A stretch of DNA of 64,000 nucleotides, taken from assembly GCA_949152475.1 (NCBI GenBank), contig OX424563.1, positions 40,558,120 through 40,622,119 on the forward strand, read 5' to 3'. Position numbers and translations under genes: made by a program. This DNA is from Terebella lapidaria (lineage: Eukaryota > Annelida > Polychaeta > Terebellida > Terebellidae). The notes under the pieces were generated by a model, which saw only the letters and a list, made by a program, of their open reading frames with translations, was not told the DNA's origin and ran no database searches. Shown in pieces: positions 45,360-60,115 of the stretch (position 1 is the stretch's first letter; each line of letters begins with the position of its first letter).

Positions 45360-46866
45360 GGACATGCGATGCTCCACAGTACGATGGACATGGGACGCTC
45401 CATCATACGATGGAAATGTGACGCTCCACCGTACGATCGACATGCGATGCTCCACCGTATGATCGACATGTGATGCTCCACCGTACGATGGACATGGAAT
45501 CCTCCATCGTACGATGGACATGCGAAGCTCCACCGTACGATCGACATGCGATGCTCCACGGCACGATGGACATGTGATGTTCCACCGTACGATGGACATC
45601 TGATGCTCCACCATACGATGGACATGTGACATTCCGCTGTACGATGGACATGCGACACTCCACTGTACGATGGACATGTGACGCTCCACCGTACGATGGA
45701 CATGCGATGCTCCATCGTACGATGGACATGGGATGCTCTATCATATGATGGACAGGCGATGCTCCACCGTAAGATGGACATGTGACGCCCCACCGTACGA
45801 TGGACATGCGACGCTCCATCGTACGATGGACATGGGATGCTCCACCGTATGATGGACATGTGACGCTCCACCGTACGATGGACATGCGATGCTCCACCGT
45901 ACGATGGACCTGTGATGCTCCACCATACAATGGACATCTGATGCTCCACCGTACGATAGATATGCGATGCTCCACCATACGATGGACATGTGACGCTCCA
46001 CTGTACAATGGACATGTGACGCTCCACCATATAATGGACATGCAAGGCTCCACTGTACAATGGACATGTGACGCTCCACCGTACGATGGACATGCGATGC
46101 TCCACTGTACGATGGAAATGTGACGCTCCACCGAACGATGGACATGCAACGCTCCATCGTACGATGATCTAGCGACGCTCCACCGTAAGATGGCCATGCG
46201 ACGCTCCATGTACGATGGACATGTGACGCTCCACCGTACGATGGACATGCGTCGCTCCACTGTATGATGGACATGCGATGCTTTACTGTACAATGGACAT
46301 GTGACGCTCCACCGTATGATGGACATGTGACGCTCCATCGTACGATGGACTAGCGAAGCTCCACCGTAAGGTGGACATGCGACGCTCCACAGTACGATGG
46401 ACATGGACATGCATCGTACGATGGACATGTGACACTCCACCGTACGATCGACATGCAATGCTTCACAGTACCATGGACATGTGATGCTCCACCGTACTAT
46501 GGACATCTAATGCTCCACCATACGATGGACATGCGATGCTCCACCGTAGGATGGACATGTGATGCTCCACTGTACGATGGACATCTGATGCTCCACCGTA
46601 CGATGGACATGCAATGCTCCACTGTACGATGGACATGTGACGCTCCACCGTACGATGGACATGTGATGCTCCATCGTACGATGGACTAGCGATGCTCCAC
46701 CGTAAGATGGACATGCGACGCTCCACAGTACGATGGACATGTGATGCTCCACCATACGATCGACATGCGATGCTCCATCGTACGATGGACATGTGATGCT
46801 CCACCATACGATGGACATCTGACGCTCCACCATACGATGGACATGCGATGATCCACTGTACGATGG
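45360..46866. repeat. Duplicated segment D, copy 2
   Basis: Counterpart of 41150-42530. One monomer near 46400 reads GATGGACATGGACATGCATC, two bases shorter than its partner near 42060. This shifts the register by 2 and makes the copy easy to recognise. Confidence 0.75.
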
Positions 46867-49329
46867 ACATGTGACGCTCCACCATATGATGGACATGCAA
46901 GGCTCCACTGTACAATGGACATGTGACGCTCCACCGTACGATGGACATGCGACGCTCCACCGTATGATGGACATGCAATGCTCCATCGTACGATGGACAT
47001 GTGACGCTCCACCATACGATGGACATCTGACGCTCCACCGTACGATGGACATGCGATGCTCCACTGTACGATGGACATGTGACGCTCCACCGTATGATTG
47101 ACATGCGAGGCTATACTGTACGATGGACATGTGACGCTCCACCGTACGATGGACATGGGATGCTCCTTCATACGATGGACATGTGACGCTCCACCGTACG
47201 ATGGACATGGGATGCTCCACCGTAGGATGGACATGTGACGCTCCACCGTACGATGGGCATGCGATGCTCCAATGTACGATGGACATGTGATGCTCCACCG
47301 TACGATGGACATGTGACGCTCCACCGTACGATGGTCATGCAAGGCTCCACTGTACAATGGACATGTGACGCTCCACCGTACGATGGACATGGGATGCTCC
47401 ACCGTATGATGGACATGTGACGCTCCACCGTATGATGGACATGTGACGCTCCACCGTATGATTGACATGCGATGCTCCACAGTACGATAGACATGGGACG
47501 CTCCATCCTACGTTGGAAATGTGACGCTCCACCGTACGATCGACATGCGATGCTCCACTGTATGATCGACATGTGATGCTCCACCGTACGATGGACATGG
47601 GATCCTCCATCGTACGATGGACATGCGATGCTCCACCGTACGATCGACATGCGATGCTCCACCGTACGATGGACATGCGATGTTCCACCGTACGATGGAC
47701 ATCTGATGCTCCACCATACGACGGACATGTGACACTCCGCTGTACGATGGACATGCGACGCTCCACTGTACGATGGACATGTGACGCTCCACCGTACGAT
47801 GGACATGCGATGCTCCATCTTACGATGGACATGGGATGCTCTATCGTATGATGGACTAGCGATGCTCCACCGTAAGATGGACATGTGACGCCCCACCGTA
47901 CGATGGACATGTGACGCTCCATCGTACCATGGACATGGGATGCTCCACCGTATGATGGACATGTGACGCTCCACCGTACGATGGACATGCGATGCTCCAC
48001 CGTACGATTGACCTGTGATGCTCCACCATACAATGGACATCTGACGCTCCACCGTACGATAGACATGCGATACTCCACCGTACGATGGACATGTGACGCT
48101 CCACCGTACGATGGACATCTGACGCTCCTCCGTACGATGGACATGCGACGCTCAAATGTACGATGGACATGTGACGTTCCACCGTACGATGGACATGAGA
48201 CGCTCCATCGTATGATGGCCTAGTGACGCTCCACCGTACGATGGACATGCGACGCTCCACCGTACGATGGACATGTGATGCTCCACTGTACGATGGACAT
48301 GTGACGCTCCACCATACGATGGACATTTGACGCTCAAATGTACGATGGACATGTGACGCTCCACCGTATGATTGACATGCGAGGCTCCACTGTGTGATGG
48401 ACATGTGACGCTCCACCGTACGATGGACATGGGATGCTCCTTCGTACGATGGACATGTGACGCTCCACCGTACGATGGACACGGGATGCTCCACCGTAGG
48501 ATGGACATGTGACGCTCCACCGTACGATGGGCATGCGATGCTCCAATGTACGATGGACATGAGATGCTCCACCGTACGATGGACATGCGACGCTCCACCG
48601 TACGATGGACATGTGACAATCCACCGTACGATGGACATCTGACGCTCCTCTGCACGATGGACAAGCGACGCTCCACTGACCGATGGACATGTGATGCTCC
48701 ACCGTACGATGGACATGCGACGCTCCATCGTACGATGGACTAGCGACACTCCACCGTAAGATGGACATGCGACGCTCCACCGTACGATGGACATGCGACG
48801 CTCCATCGCAGGATGGACATGCGACGCTCCACCGTACGAAGGACATGCAATGCTCCACCGTACGATGGACATCTGACGCTCCACCGTACGATAGACATGC
48901 GATGCTCCACCGTACGATGGACATGTGACGCTCCACCGTATGATGGACATCTGACGCTCCTCCGTACGATGGACATTCGACGCTCAAATGTACGATGGAC
49001 ATGTGACGTTCCACCGTACGATGGACATGAGACGCTCCATCGTATGATGGCCTAGTGACGCTCCACCTTACGATGGACATGCGATGCTCCACCGTACGAT
49101 GGACATGAGATGCTCCACCGTACGATAGACATCTGACGCTCCATTGTACGATAGACATGCGATGCTCCACCGTACGATGGACATGTGATGCTCCACCGTT
49201 CGATAGACATGCGACGCTCCATCGTACCCTGGACATGGGATGCTCCACCGTATGATGGACATGTGACGCTCCACCGTTCGATGGGCATGCGATGCTCCAC
49301 CGTACGATGGACCTGTGACGCTCCTCCGT

Positions 49330-50235
49330 ACGATGGACATGGGACGCTCCACTGTACGATGGACATGTGACGCTCCACCGTACGATGGACATGGGATGCT
49401 CCATCGTACGATGGATATGTGACGCTCCACCGTACGATCGACATGCGATGCTCCACCGTATGATGGACATGTGATGCTCCATCGTACGATGGACATCTGA
49501 CGCTCCACTGTACGATGGACATGCTATGCTCCACCATACGATAGACATGTGACGCTCCACCGTACGATGGACATGGGATGCTCCATCGTACGATGGACAT
49601 GTGACGCTCCACCGTACGATCGACATGCGATACTCCAACGTATGATGGACATGTGATGCTCCACCGTACGATGGACATGTGACGCTCCACCGTACGATGG
49701 ACATGCGACGCTCCACTGTATGATGGACATGCGATGCTTTACTGTACAATGGACACGTGACGCTCCACCGTATGATGGACATGCGACGCTCCATCGTACG
49801 ATGGACTAGCGAAGCTCCACCGTAAGATGGACATGTGATGCTCCACAATACAATGGACATGGGATGCTCCATCATACGATGGACATGAGATGCTCCATCA
49901 TATGATGGACATGTGGCCCTCCACCGTACGATGGACATCTGACGCTCCTCCGTATGATGGACATGCGACGCTCCACCGTAAGGTGGACATGCGACGCTCC
50001 ACCGTACGATGGACATGTGACGCTCCACCGTACGATGGACATCTGACGCTCCTCCTTACGATGAACATGCGACGCTCAAATGTACGATGGACATGTGACG
50101 CTCCATCGTACGATGGACATGCGACGCTCCATCGTATGATGGCCTAGTGACGCTCCATCGTAAGATGGACATGCGACGCTCCACCGTACGATGGACATGT
50201 GATTCTCCACTGTATGATGGACATGTGACGCTCCA
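49330..50235. repeat. Duplicated segment E, copy 1
   Basis: About 905 bp that recurs at offset 4,887 (for example 49890 with 54777 and 49524 with 54411). Shared diagnostic variants include GATGGATATGTG, GATACTCCAACG, TGTGGCCCTCC and CTCCTCCTTACGATGAAC. Confidence 0.75.
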
Positions 50236-50338
50236 CCGTACGATGGACATGGGACGCTCCAATGTACGATGGACATGCGACGCTCCACTGTACGATGAAC
50301 ATGCGATGCTCCACTGTACGATGGACATGGGACGCTCC

Positions 50339-51602
50339 ACCGTACGATGCACATGGGACGCTCCAATGTACGATGGACATGCGATGCTCCACTGTACGAT
50401 GGACATGCGATGCTTCGCGGTACGATGGACATGTGATGCTCCACCGTATGATTGACATGTGAGGCTCCACTGTACGATGGACATGTGACGCTCCACCGTA
50501 CGATGGACATGAGATGCTCCATCGTACGATGGACATGTGACGCTCCACCGTACGATCGACATGCGATGCTCCACCGTATGATGGACATGTGGCACTCCAC
50601 CATACGATGGACATCTGACGCTCCTCCGTATGATGGACATGCGACGCTCCACCGTAAGGTGGACATGCGACGCTCCACCGTACGATGGACATGTGACGCT
50701 CCACCGTACGATGGACATCTGACGTTCCTCCTTACGATGGACATGCGACGCTCAAATGTACGATGGACATGTGACGCTCCATCGTACGATGGACATGCGA
50801 CGCTCCATCGTATGATGGCCTAGTGACGCTCCATCGTAAGATGGACATGCGACGCTCCACCGTACGATGGACATGCGATGCTTTACTGTACAATGGACAC
50901 GTGACGCTCCACCGTATGATGGACATGCGACGCTCCATCGTACGATGGACTAGCGAAGCTCCACTGTAAGATGGACATGTGATGCTCCACAGTACGATGG
51001 ACATGAGATGCTCCATCATACGATGGACATGTGGCACTCCACCGTACGATCGACATGCGATGCTCCATCGTACGATCGACATGCGATGCTCCACTGTACG
51101 ATGGACATGTGACGCTCCACCGTACGATGCACATGGGACGCTCCAATGTACGATGGACATGCGATGCTCCACTGTACGATGGACATGCGATGCTTCGCGG
51201 TACGATGGACATGTGATGCTCCACCGTATGATGGACATGAGATGCTCCATCGTACGATGGACATGTGACGCTCCACCGTACGATCGACATGCGATGCTCC
51301 ACCGTATGATGGACATGTGGCACTCCACCATACGATGGACATCTGACGCTCCTCCGTATGATGGACATGCGACGCTCCACCGTAAGGTGGACATGCGACG
51401 CTCCACCGTACGATGGACATGTGACGCTCCACCGTACGATGGACATCTGACGTTCCTCCTTACGATGGACATGCGACGCTCAAATGTACGATGGACATGT
51501 GACGCTCCACCGTACGATGGACATACGACGCTCCATCGTATGATGGCCTAGTGACGCTCCATCGTAAGATGGACATGCGACGCTCCACCGTACGATGGAC
51601 AT
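50339..51602. repeat. Local duplication F (offset 780, then 728 bp)
   Basis: Sequence from 50339 recurs from 51119 at offset 780 (30 monomers), marked by CGATGCACATGGG and CTTCGCGGTACG. Further right the offset is 728 (28 monomers; 50744 with 51472), so two monomers differ between copies. Both copies end near a GGCCTAGTGACG monomer, at about 50874 and 51602. Confidence 0.72.
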
Positions 51603-52029
51603 GTGATGCTCCACTGTACGATGGACATGTGACGCTCCACCGTACGATTGACATGGGACGCTCCAATGTACCATGGACATGCGACGCTCCACTTTACGAT
51701 GGACATGCGATGCTCCACTGTACGATGGACATGTGACGCTCCACCGTATGATGGACATGCGAGGCTCCACCGTACGATGGACATGGGATGCTCCATCGTA
51801 CGTTGGACATGTGACGCTCCACCGTACGATCGACATGCAATGCTCCACCGTACGATGGACATGTGATGCTCCACTGTACGATGGACATCTGACGCTCCAC
51901 CGTACGATCGACATGTGATGCTCCACTGTACGATGGACATGCGACGCTCCATCGTACGATGGACATGTGACGCTCCACCGTACGATGGACATCTGTCGCT
52001 CCTCCGTACGATGGACATGCGACGCTCAA

Positions 52030-54000
52030 ATGTACGATGGACATGTGACGCTCCACCGTACGATGGACATGCGAAGCTCCATCGTATGATGGCCTAGTGA
52101 CGCTCCATCGTAAGATGGACATGAGACGTTCCATCGTACGATGGACATGCGATGCTCCACCGTACGATGGACATGGGATGCTCCACCGTACGATGGACAT
52201 GGGATGCTCCACCGTACGATGGACATCTCACGCTCCATCATACGATGGACATGCGATGCTCCACCATACGATAGACATGTGATGCTCCATTGTACGATGG
52301 ACATCTGACGCTCCACCAAACAATGGATATGCGATGCTCCACCGTACGATGGACATGGGACGCTCCACCGTACGATGGACATGTGACGCTCCACCGTATG
52401 ATGGACATGCGAGGCTCCACTGTACGATGGACATGTGATGCTCCACCGTACGATGGACATGGGATGCTCCATCGTACGATGGACATGTGACGCTCCACCG
52501 TACGATGGACATGCGACACTCCACTGCACGATGGACATGCGACGCTCCACTGTACGATGGACATGTGACGCTCCATCGTACGACGGACATGCGACGCTCC
52601 ATCGTACGATGAACTAGCGAAGCTCCACCGTAAGAAGGACATGCGACGCTTCATCGTACGATGGACATGTGACGCTCCACCATATGATGGACATGCGATG
52701 CTCCACCATACAATGGACATGCGACGCTCCATCGTACGATGGACATGTGACGCTCCACCGTACGATGGACATGCGATGCTCAAATGTACGATGGACATGT
52801 GACGCTCCACCGTACGATGGACATGCGACGCTCCATCGTATTATGGCCTAGTGACGCTCCATCATAAGATGGACATGCGACGCTCCACCGTACGATGGAC
52901 ATGCGATGCTCCACGTACGATGGACATGTGACGCCCCATCGTACGATGGACATGCGACGCTCAACTGTATGATGGACATGCGATGCTTTACTGTACAATG
53001 GACACGTGACACTCCACCGTACGATGGACATGTGACGCTCCATCGTACGATGGACTAGGGAAGCTCCACCGTAAGATGGATATGTGACGCTTCACAGTAC
53101 GATGGACATGGGACGCTCCATCATACGATGGACATGTGATGCTCCACTGTACGATGGACATCTGACGCTCCACCGTACGATCGACATGTGATGCTCCACT
53201 GTACGATGGACATGCGACGCTCCATCGTACGATGGACATGTGACGCTCCACCGTACGATGGATATCTGACGCTCAAATGTATGATGGACATGTGACGCTC
53301 CACCGTACGATGGACATGCGAAGCTCCATCGTATGATGGCCTAGTGACGCTCCATCGTAAGATGGACATGTGACGTTCCATCGTACGATGGACATGCGAT
53401 GCTCCACCGTACGATGGACATGGGATGCTCCACCGTACGATGGACATGGGATGCTCCACCGTACGATGGACATCTCGCGCTCCATCATACGATGGACATG
53501 CGATGCTCCACCGTACGATAGACATGTGATGCTCCATTGTACGATGGACATCTGACTCTCCACCAAACAATGGATATGCGATGCTCCACCGTACGATGGA
53601 CATGGGACGCTCCACCGTACGATGGACATGTGACGCTCCACCGTATGATGGACATGTGATGCTCCACCGTACGATGGACATGGGATGCTCCATCGTACGA
53701 TGGACATGTGACGCTCCACCGTACGATGGACATGCGACGCTCCACTGCACGATGGACATGCGACGCTCCACTGTACGAGGGACATGTGACGCTCCATCGT
53801 ACGACGGACATGCGACGCTCCATCGTACGATGAACTAGCGAAGCTCCACCGTAAGAAGGACATGCGACGCTTCATCGTACGATGGACATGTGACGCTCCA
53901 CCATATGATGGACATGCGATGCTCCACCATACAATGGACATGCGACGCTCCATCGTACGATGGACATGTGACACTCCACCGTACGATGGACATGCGATGC
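52030..54000. repeat. Local duplication G (offset about 1,221-1,247 bp)
   Basis: Satellite at about 52030-52790 recurs at about 53277-54010. The offset is 1,247 bp at the left and 1,221 bp at the right (52602 with 53823), a difference of one monomer. Shared variants include CACCAAACAATGGATATG, GTACGACGG and CGTAAGAAGGAC. A third relative lies at about 60719-61330, offset 8,689 from the first copy. Confidence 0.7.
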
Positions 54001-54216
54001 TCAAATGTACGATGGACATGTGACGCTCCACCGTATGATGGACATGCGAGGCTCCACCGTACGATGGACATGGGATGCTCCATCGTACGTTGGACATGTG
54101 ACGCTCCACCGTACAATCGACATGCAATGCTCCACCGTACGATGGACATGTGATGCTCCACTGTACGATGGACATCTGACGCTCCACCAAACAATGGATA
54201 TGCGATGCTCCACCGT

Positions 54217-55122
54217 ACGATGGACATGGGACGCTCCACTGTACGATGGACATGTGACGCTCCACCGTACGATGGACATGGGATGCTCCATCGTACGATG
54301 GATATGTGACGCTCCACCGTACGATCGACATGCGATGCTCCACCGTATGATGGACATGTGATGCTCCATCGTACGATGGACATCTGACGCTCCACTGTAC
54401 GATGGACATGCTATGCTCCACCGTACGATAGACATGTGACGCTCCACCGTACGATGGACATGGGATGCTCCATCGTACGATGGACATGTGACGCTCCACC
54501 GTACGATCGACATGCGATACTCCAACGTATGATGGACATGTGATGCTCCACCGTACGATGGACATGTGACGCTCCACCGTACGATGGACATGCGACGCTC
54601 CACTGTATGATGGACATGCGATGCTTTACTGTACAATGGACACGTGACGCTCCACCGTATGATGGACATGCGACGCTCCATCGTACGATGGACTAGCGAA
54701 GCTCCACCGTAAGATGGACATGTGATGCTCCACAATACAATGGACATGGGATGCTCCATCATACGATGGACATGAGATGCTCCATCATATGATGGACATG
54801 TGGCCCTCCACCGTACGATGGACATCTGACGCTCCTCCGTATGATGGACATGCGACGCTCCACCGTAAGGTGGACATGCGACGCTCCACCGTACGATGGA
54901 CATGTGACGCTCCACCGTACGATGGACATCTGACGCTCCTCCTTACGATGAACATGCGACGCTCAAATGTACGATGGACATGTGACGTTCCATCGTACGA
55001 TGGACATGCGACGCTCCATCGTATGATGGCCTAGTGACGCTCCATCGTAAGATGGACATGCGACGCTCCACCGTACGATGGACATGTGATTCTCCACTGT
55101 ATGATGGACATGTGACGCTCCA
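54217..55122. repeat. Duplicated segment E, copy 2
   Basis: Counterpart of 49330-50235, collinear without a gap in the compared landmarks. It diverges past about 55122, where this copy has CACCATACGATGGACATC in place of CACCGTACGATGGACATG. Confidence 0.75.
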
Positions 55123-56544
55123 CCATACGATGGACATCTGACGCTCCTCCGTATGATGGACATGCGACGCTCCACCGTATGATGGACATGCGAGGCTCCA
55201 CTGTACGATGGACATGTGATGCTCCACCGTACGATGGACATGGGATGCTCCATCGTACGATGGACATGTGATGCTCAACCGTACGATGGACATGTGATGC
55301 TCCACCGTATGATGGACATGCAAGGCTCCACGGTACGATGGACATGTGACGCTCCATCGTATTATGGCCTAGTGACGCTCCATCATAAGATGGACATGCG
55401 ACGCTCCACCGTACGATGGACATGCGATGCTCCACGTACGATGGACATGCGATGCTCCACCGTAAGATGGACATGCGACGCTCCATGTACGATGGACATG
55501 TGACGCTCCACCGTACGATGGACATGCGACGCTCCACTGTATGATGGACATGCGATGCTTTACTGTACAATGGACATGTGACACTCCACCGTATGGTGGA
55601 CATGTGACGCTCCACCATACGATGGACATCTGACGCTCCACCATACGATGGACATGCGATGCTCCACTGTACGATGGACATGTGACGCTTTACCGTATGA
55701 TTGACATGCAAGGCTCCACCGTACGATGGACATGGGATGCTCCACTGTACGATGGACATGTGACGCTCCACCGTACGATGGACATGCGACGCTCCACCGT
55801 ACGATGGACATGCGACACTCCATCGTGCGATGGACATGCGACGCTCCATCGTGCGATGGACATTCGATGCTCCACCGTATCATGGACATGCGACGCTCCA
55901 TCGTACGATGGACATGCGATGCTCCACCGTACGATGGACATGCGACGCTTTATCGTACGATGGACATGTGACGCTCCACCGTACAATGGACATGTGACGC
56001 TCCACAGTACGATGGACATGCGACGCTCCATCGTACGATGGACTAGCGACACTCCACCGTAAGATGGACATGCAACGCTCCACCGTACGATAGACATGCG
56101 ATGCTCCACCAAACGATGGACATGTGACGCTCCACTGTACGATGGACATGTGACGCTCCACCGTATGATGGACATGCAAGGCTCCACTGTACAATGGACA
56201 TGTGACGCTCCACCGTACGATGGACATGCGATGCTCCACCGTATGATGGACATGCAACGCTCCATCGTACGATGGACATGTGACGCTCCACCATACGATG
56301 GACATCTGACGCTCCATTGTACGATGGACATGCGATGCTCCACTGTACGATGGACATGTGACGCCCCACCGTATGATTGACATGCAAGGCTCCACTGTAC
56401 GATGGACATGTGACGCTCCACCGTATGATTGACATGCAAGGCTACACCGTAAAATGGACATGTGACGCTCCACCATACGATGGACATGCGACGCTCCATC
56501 GTACGATGGACATGGGATGCTCTACCGTACGATGGACATCTGAT

Positions 56545-58316
56545 GCTCCACCATACGATGGACATGTGACACTCCGCTGTATGATGGACATGTGACGCTC
56601 CACCATATGATGGACATGTGACACTCCGCTGTACGATGGACATGTGACGCTCCACCATATGATGGACATGCGATGCTCCACCGTACAATGGACATGCGAC
56701 GCTCAAATGTACGATGGACATATGACGCTCCACCGTACGATGGACATGAGACGCTCCATCGGAGGATGGCCTAGTGACGCTCCATCATAAGATGGACATG
56801 CGACGCTCCACCGTACGATGGACATGCGATGCTCCACGTACGATGGACATGTGACGCCCCATCGTACGAAGGACATGCGACGCTCAACTGTATGATGGAC
56901 ATGCGATGCTTTACTGTACAATGGACACGTGATGCTCCACCGTACGATGGACATGTGATGCTCCATCGTACGATGGACTAGGGAAGCTCCACCGTAAGAT
57001 ATGTGACGCTTCACAGTACGATGGACATGGGACGCTCCATCATACGATGGACATGTGATGCTCCACTGTACGATGGACATGTGACGCTCCACCGTACGAT
57101 GGACATGTGACGCTCCAATGTACGATGGACATGCGACGCTCCATCGTATGATGGACATGTGATGCTCCACCGTACGATGGACTAGCGATGCTCCACCGTA
57201 AGATGGACATGTGACGCTCCACAGTACGATGGACATGGGACGCTCCATCATACAAAGGACATGTGATGCTCCACCGTACGATCGACATGTGATGCTCCAC
57301 CGTACGATCGACATGTGATGCTCCACGGTACGATGGACATGTGACGCTCCACCGTACGATGGACATGGGACGCTCCAATGTACGATGGACATGCAACGCT
57401 CCACTGTATGATGGACATGCGATGCTCCACTGTACGATGGACATCTGACGCTCCACCATACGATGGACTCCATCGTACGATGGACTAGCGACGCTCCATC
57501 GTAAGATGGACATGCGACGCTCCACGTACATGTGATGCTCCACCGTACGATGGACATCCGACGCTCCACTGTATGATGGACATGCAATGCACCACCGTAT
57601 GATGGACATGCGAGACTCCACCGTACGATAGACAGGTGACAATCCACCGTACGATGGACATCTGACGCTCCTCCGTACGATGGACAAGTGACGCTCCACT
57701 GTACGATGGACATGTGACGCTCCACCGTACGATGGACATGCGACGCTCCATCGTACGATGGACTAGCGACACTCCACCGTAAGATGGACATGCGATGCTC
57801 CACCGTACGATGGACAAGCGACGCTCCACTGTACGATGGACATGTGACGCTCCACCGTACGATGGACATGCGACGCTCCATCGTACGATGGACATGCGAC
57901 GCTCCACCGTACAATGGACATGCGACGCTCCATCGCAGGATGGACATGCGACGCTCCACCGTAAGAAGGACATGCGCTGCTCCACCGTACGATGGACATG
58001 CGACGCTCCATCGTACGATGGACATGTGACGCTCCACCGTACGATGGACATGCGACGCTCCACTGTATGATGGACATGCGATGCTTTACTGTACAATGGA
58101 CACGTTACGCTCAACCGTAAGATGGACATGCGATGCTCCACAGTACGATGGACATGGGACGCTCCATCATATGATGGACATGTGACGCTCCACCGTACGA
58201 TGGACATGCGACGCTGTACCGTACAATGGACATGGGATGCTCCACCGTACGATGGACATGGGATGCTCCACCGTACGATGGACATGGGATGCTCCACCGT
58301 ACGATGGACATCTCAC
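56545..58316. repeat. Tandem higher-order unit H, copy 1 (1,772 bp)
   Basis: A head-to-tail duplicated unit. Landmarks recur at offset 1,772 (56669 with 58441, 57248 with 59020). The length is 68 monomers plus 4 bp because the unit contains several off-length monomers: GTAAGATATGTGACG near 56996, GATGGACTCCATCG near 57463, and CCACGTACATGTG near 57525. Confidence 0.82.
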
Positions 58317-60115
58317 GCTCCACCATACGATGGACATGTGACACTCCGCTGTATGATGGACATGTGACGCTCCACCATATGATGTACATGTGACACTCCG
58401 CTGTACGATGGACATGTGACGCTCCACCATATGATGGACATGCGATGCTCCACCGTACAATGGACATGCGACGCTCAAATGTACGATGGACATATGACGC
58501 TCCACCGTACGATGGACATGAGACGCTCCATCGGATGATGGCCTAGTGACGCTCCATCATAAGATGGACATGCGACGCTCCACCGTACGATGGACATGCG
58601 ATGCTCCACGTACGATGGACATGTGACGCCCCATCGTACGAAGGACATGCGACGCTCAACTGTATGATGGACATGCGATGCTTTACTGTACAATGGACAC
58701 GTGATGCTCCACCGTACGATGGACATGTGATGCTCCATCGTACGATGGACTAGGGAAGCTCCACCGTAAGATATGTGACGCTTCACAGTACGATGGACAT
58801 GGGACGCTCCATCATACGATGGACATGTGATGCTCCACTGTACGATGGACATGTGACGCTCCACCGTACAATGGACATGTGACGCTCCAATGTACGATGG
58901 ACATGCGACGCTCCATCGTATGATGGACATGTGATGCTCCACCGTACGATGGACTAGCGATGCTCCACCGTAAGATGGACATGTGACGCTCCACAGTACG
59001 ATGGACATGGGACGCTCCATCATACGAAGGACATGTGATGCTCCACCGTACGATCGACATGTGATGCTCCACCGTACGATCGACATGTGATGCTCCACGG
59101 TACGATGGACATGTGACGCTCCACCGTACGATGGACATGGGACGCTCCAATGTACGATGGACATGCAACGCTCCACTGTATGATGGACATGCGATGCTCC
59201 ACTGTACGATGGACATCTGACGCTCCACCATACGATGGACTCCATCGTACGATGGACTAGCGACGCTCCATCGTAAGATGGACATGCGACGCTCCACGTC
59301 CATGTGATGCTCCAGCGTACGATGGACATCCGACGCTCCACTGTATGATGGACATGCAATGCACCACCGTATGATGGACATGCGAGACTCCACCGTACGA
59401 TAGACAGGTGACAATCCACCGTACGATGGACATCTGACGCTCCTCCGTACGATGGACAAGCGACGCTCCACTGTACGATGGACATGTGACGCTCCACCGT
59501 ACGATGGACATGCGACGCTCCATCGTACGATGGACTAGCGACACTCCACCGTAAGATGGACATGCGATGCTCCACCGTACGATGGACATCTGACGCTCCT
59601 CCGTACGATGGACAAGCGACGCTCCACTGTACGATGGACATGTGACGCTCCACCGTACGATGGACATGCGACGCTCCATCGTTTGATGGACATGCGACGC
59701 TCCACCGTACAATGGACATGCGACGCTCCATCGCAGGATGGACATGCGACGCTCCACCGTAAGAAGGACATGCGCTGCTCCACCGTACGATGGACATGCG
59801 ACGCTCCATCGTACGATGGACATGTGACGCTCCACCGTACGATGGACATGCGACGCTCCACTGTATGATGGACATGCGATGCTTTACTGTACAATGGACA
59901 CGTTACGCTCAACCGTAAGATGGACATGCGATGCTCCACAGTACGATGGACATGCGACGCTCCATCATATGATGGACATGTGACGCTCCACCGTACGATG
60001 GACATGCGACGCTCCACCGTACGATGGACATGGGATGCTCCACCGTACGATGGACATGGGATGCTCCACCGTACGATGGACATGGGATGCTCCACCGTAC
60101 GATGGACATCTCACG
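58317..60115. repeat. Tandem higher-order unit H, copy 2
   Basis: Second head-to-tail copy of unit H, carrying the same off-length monomers near 58768, 59238 and 59297. One extra monomer is present near its right end, where the offset becomes 1,798 (58311 with 60109). Confidence 0.82.
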
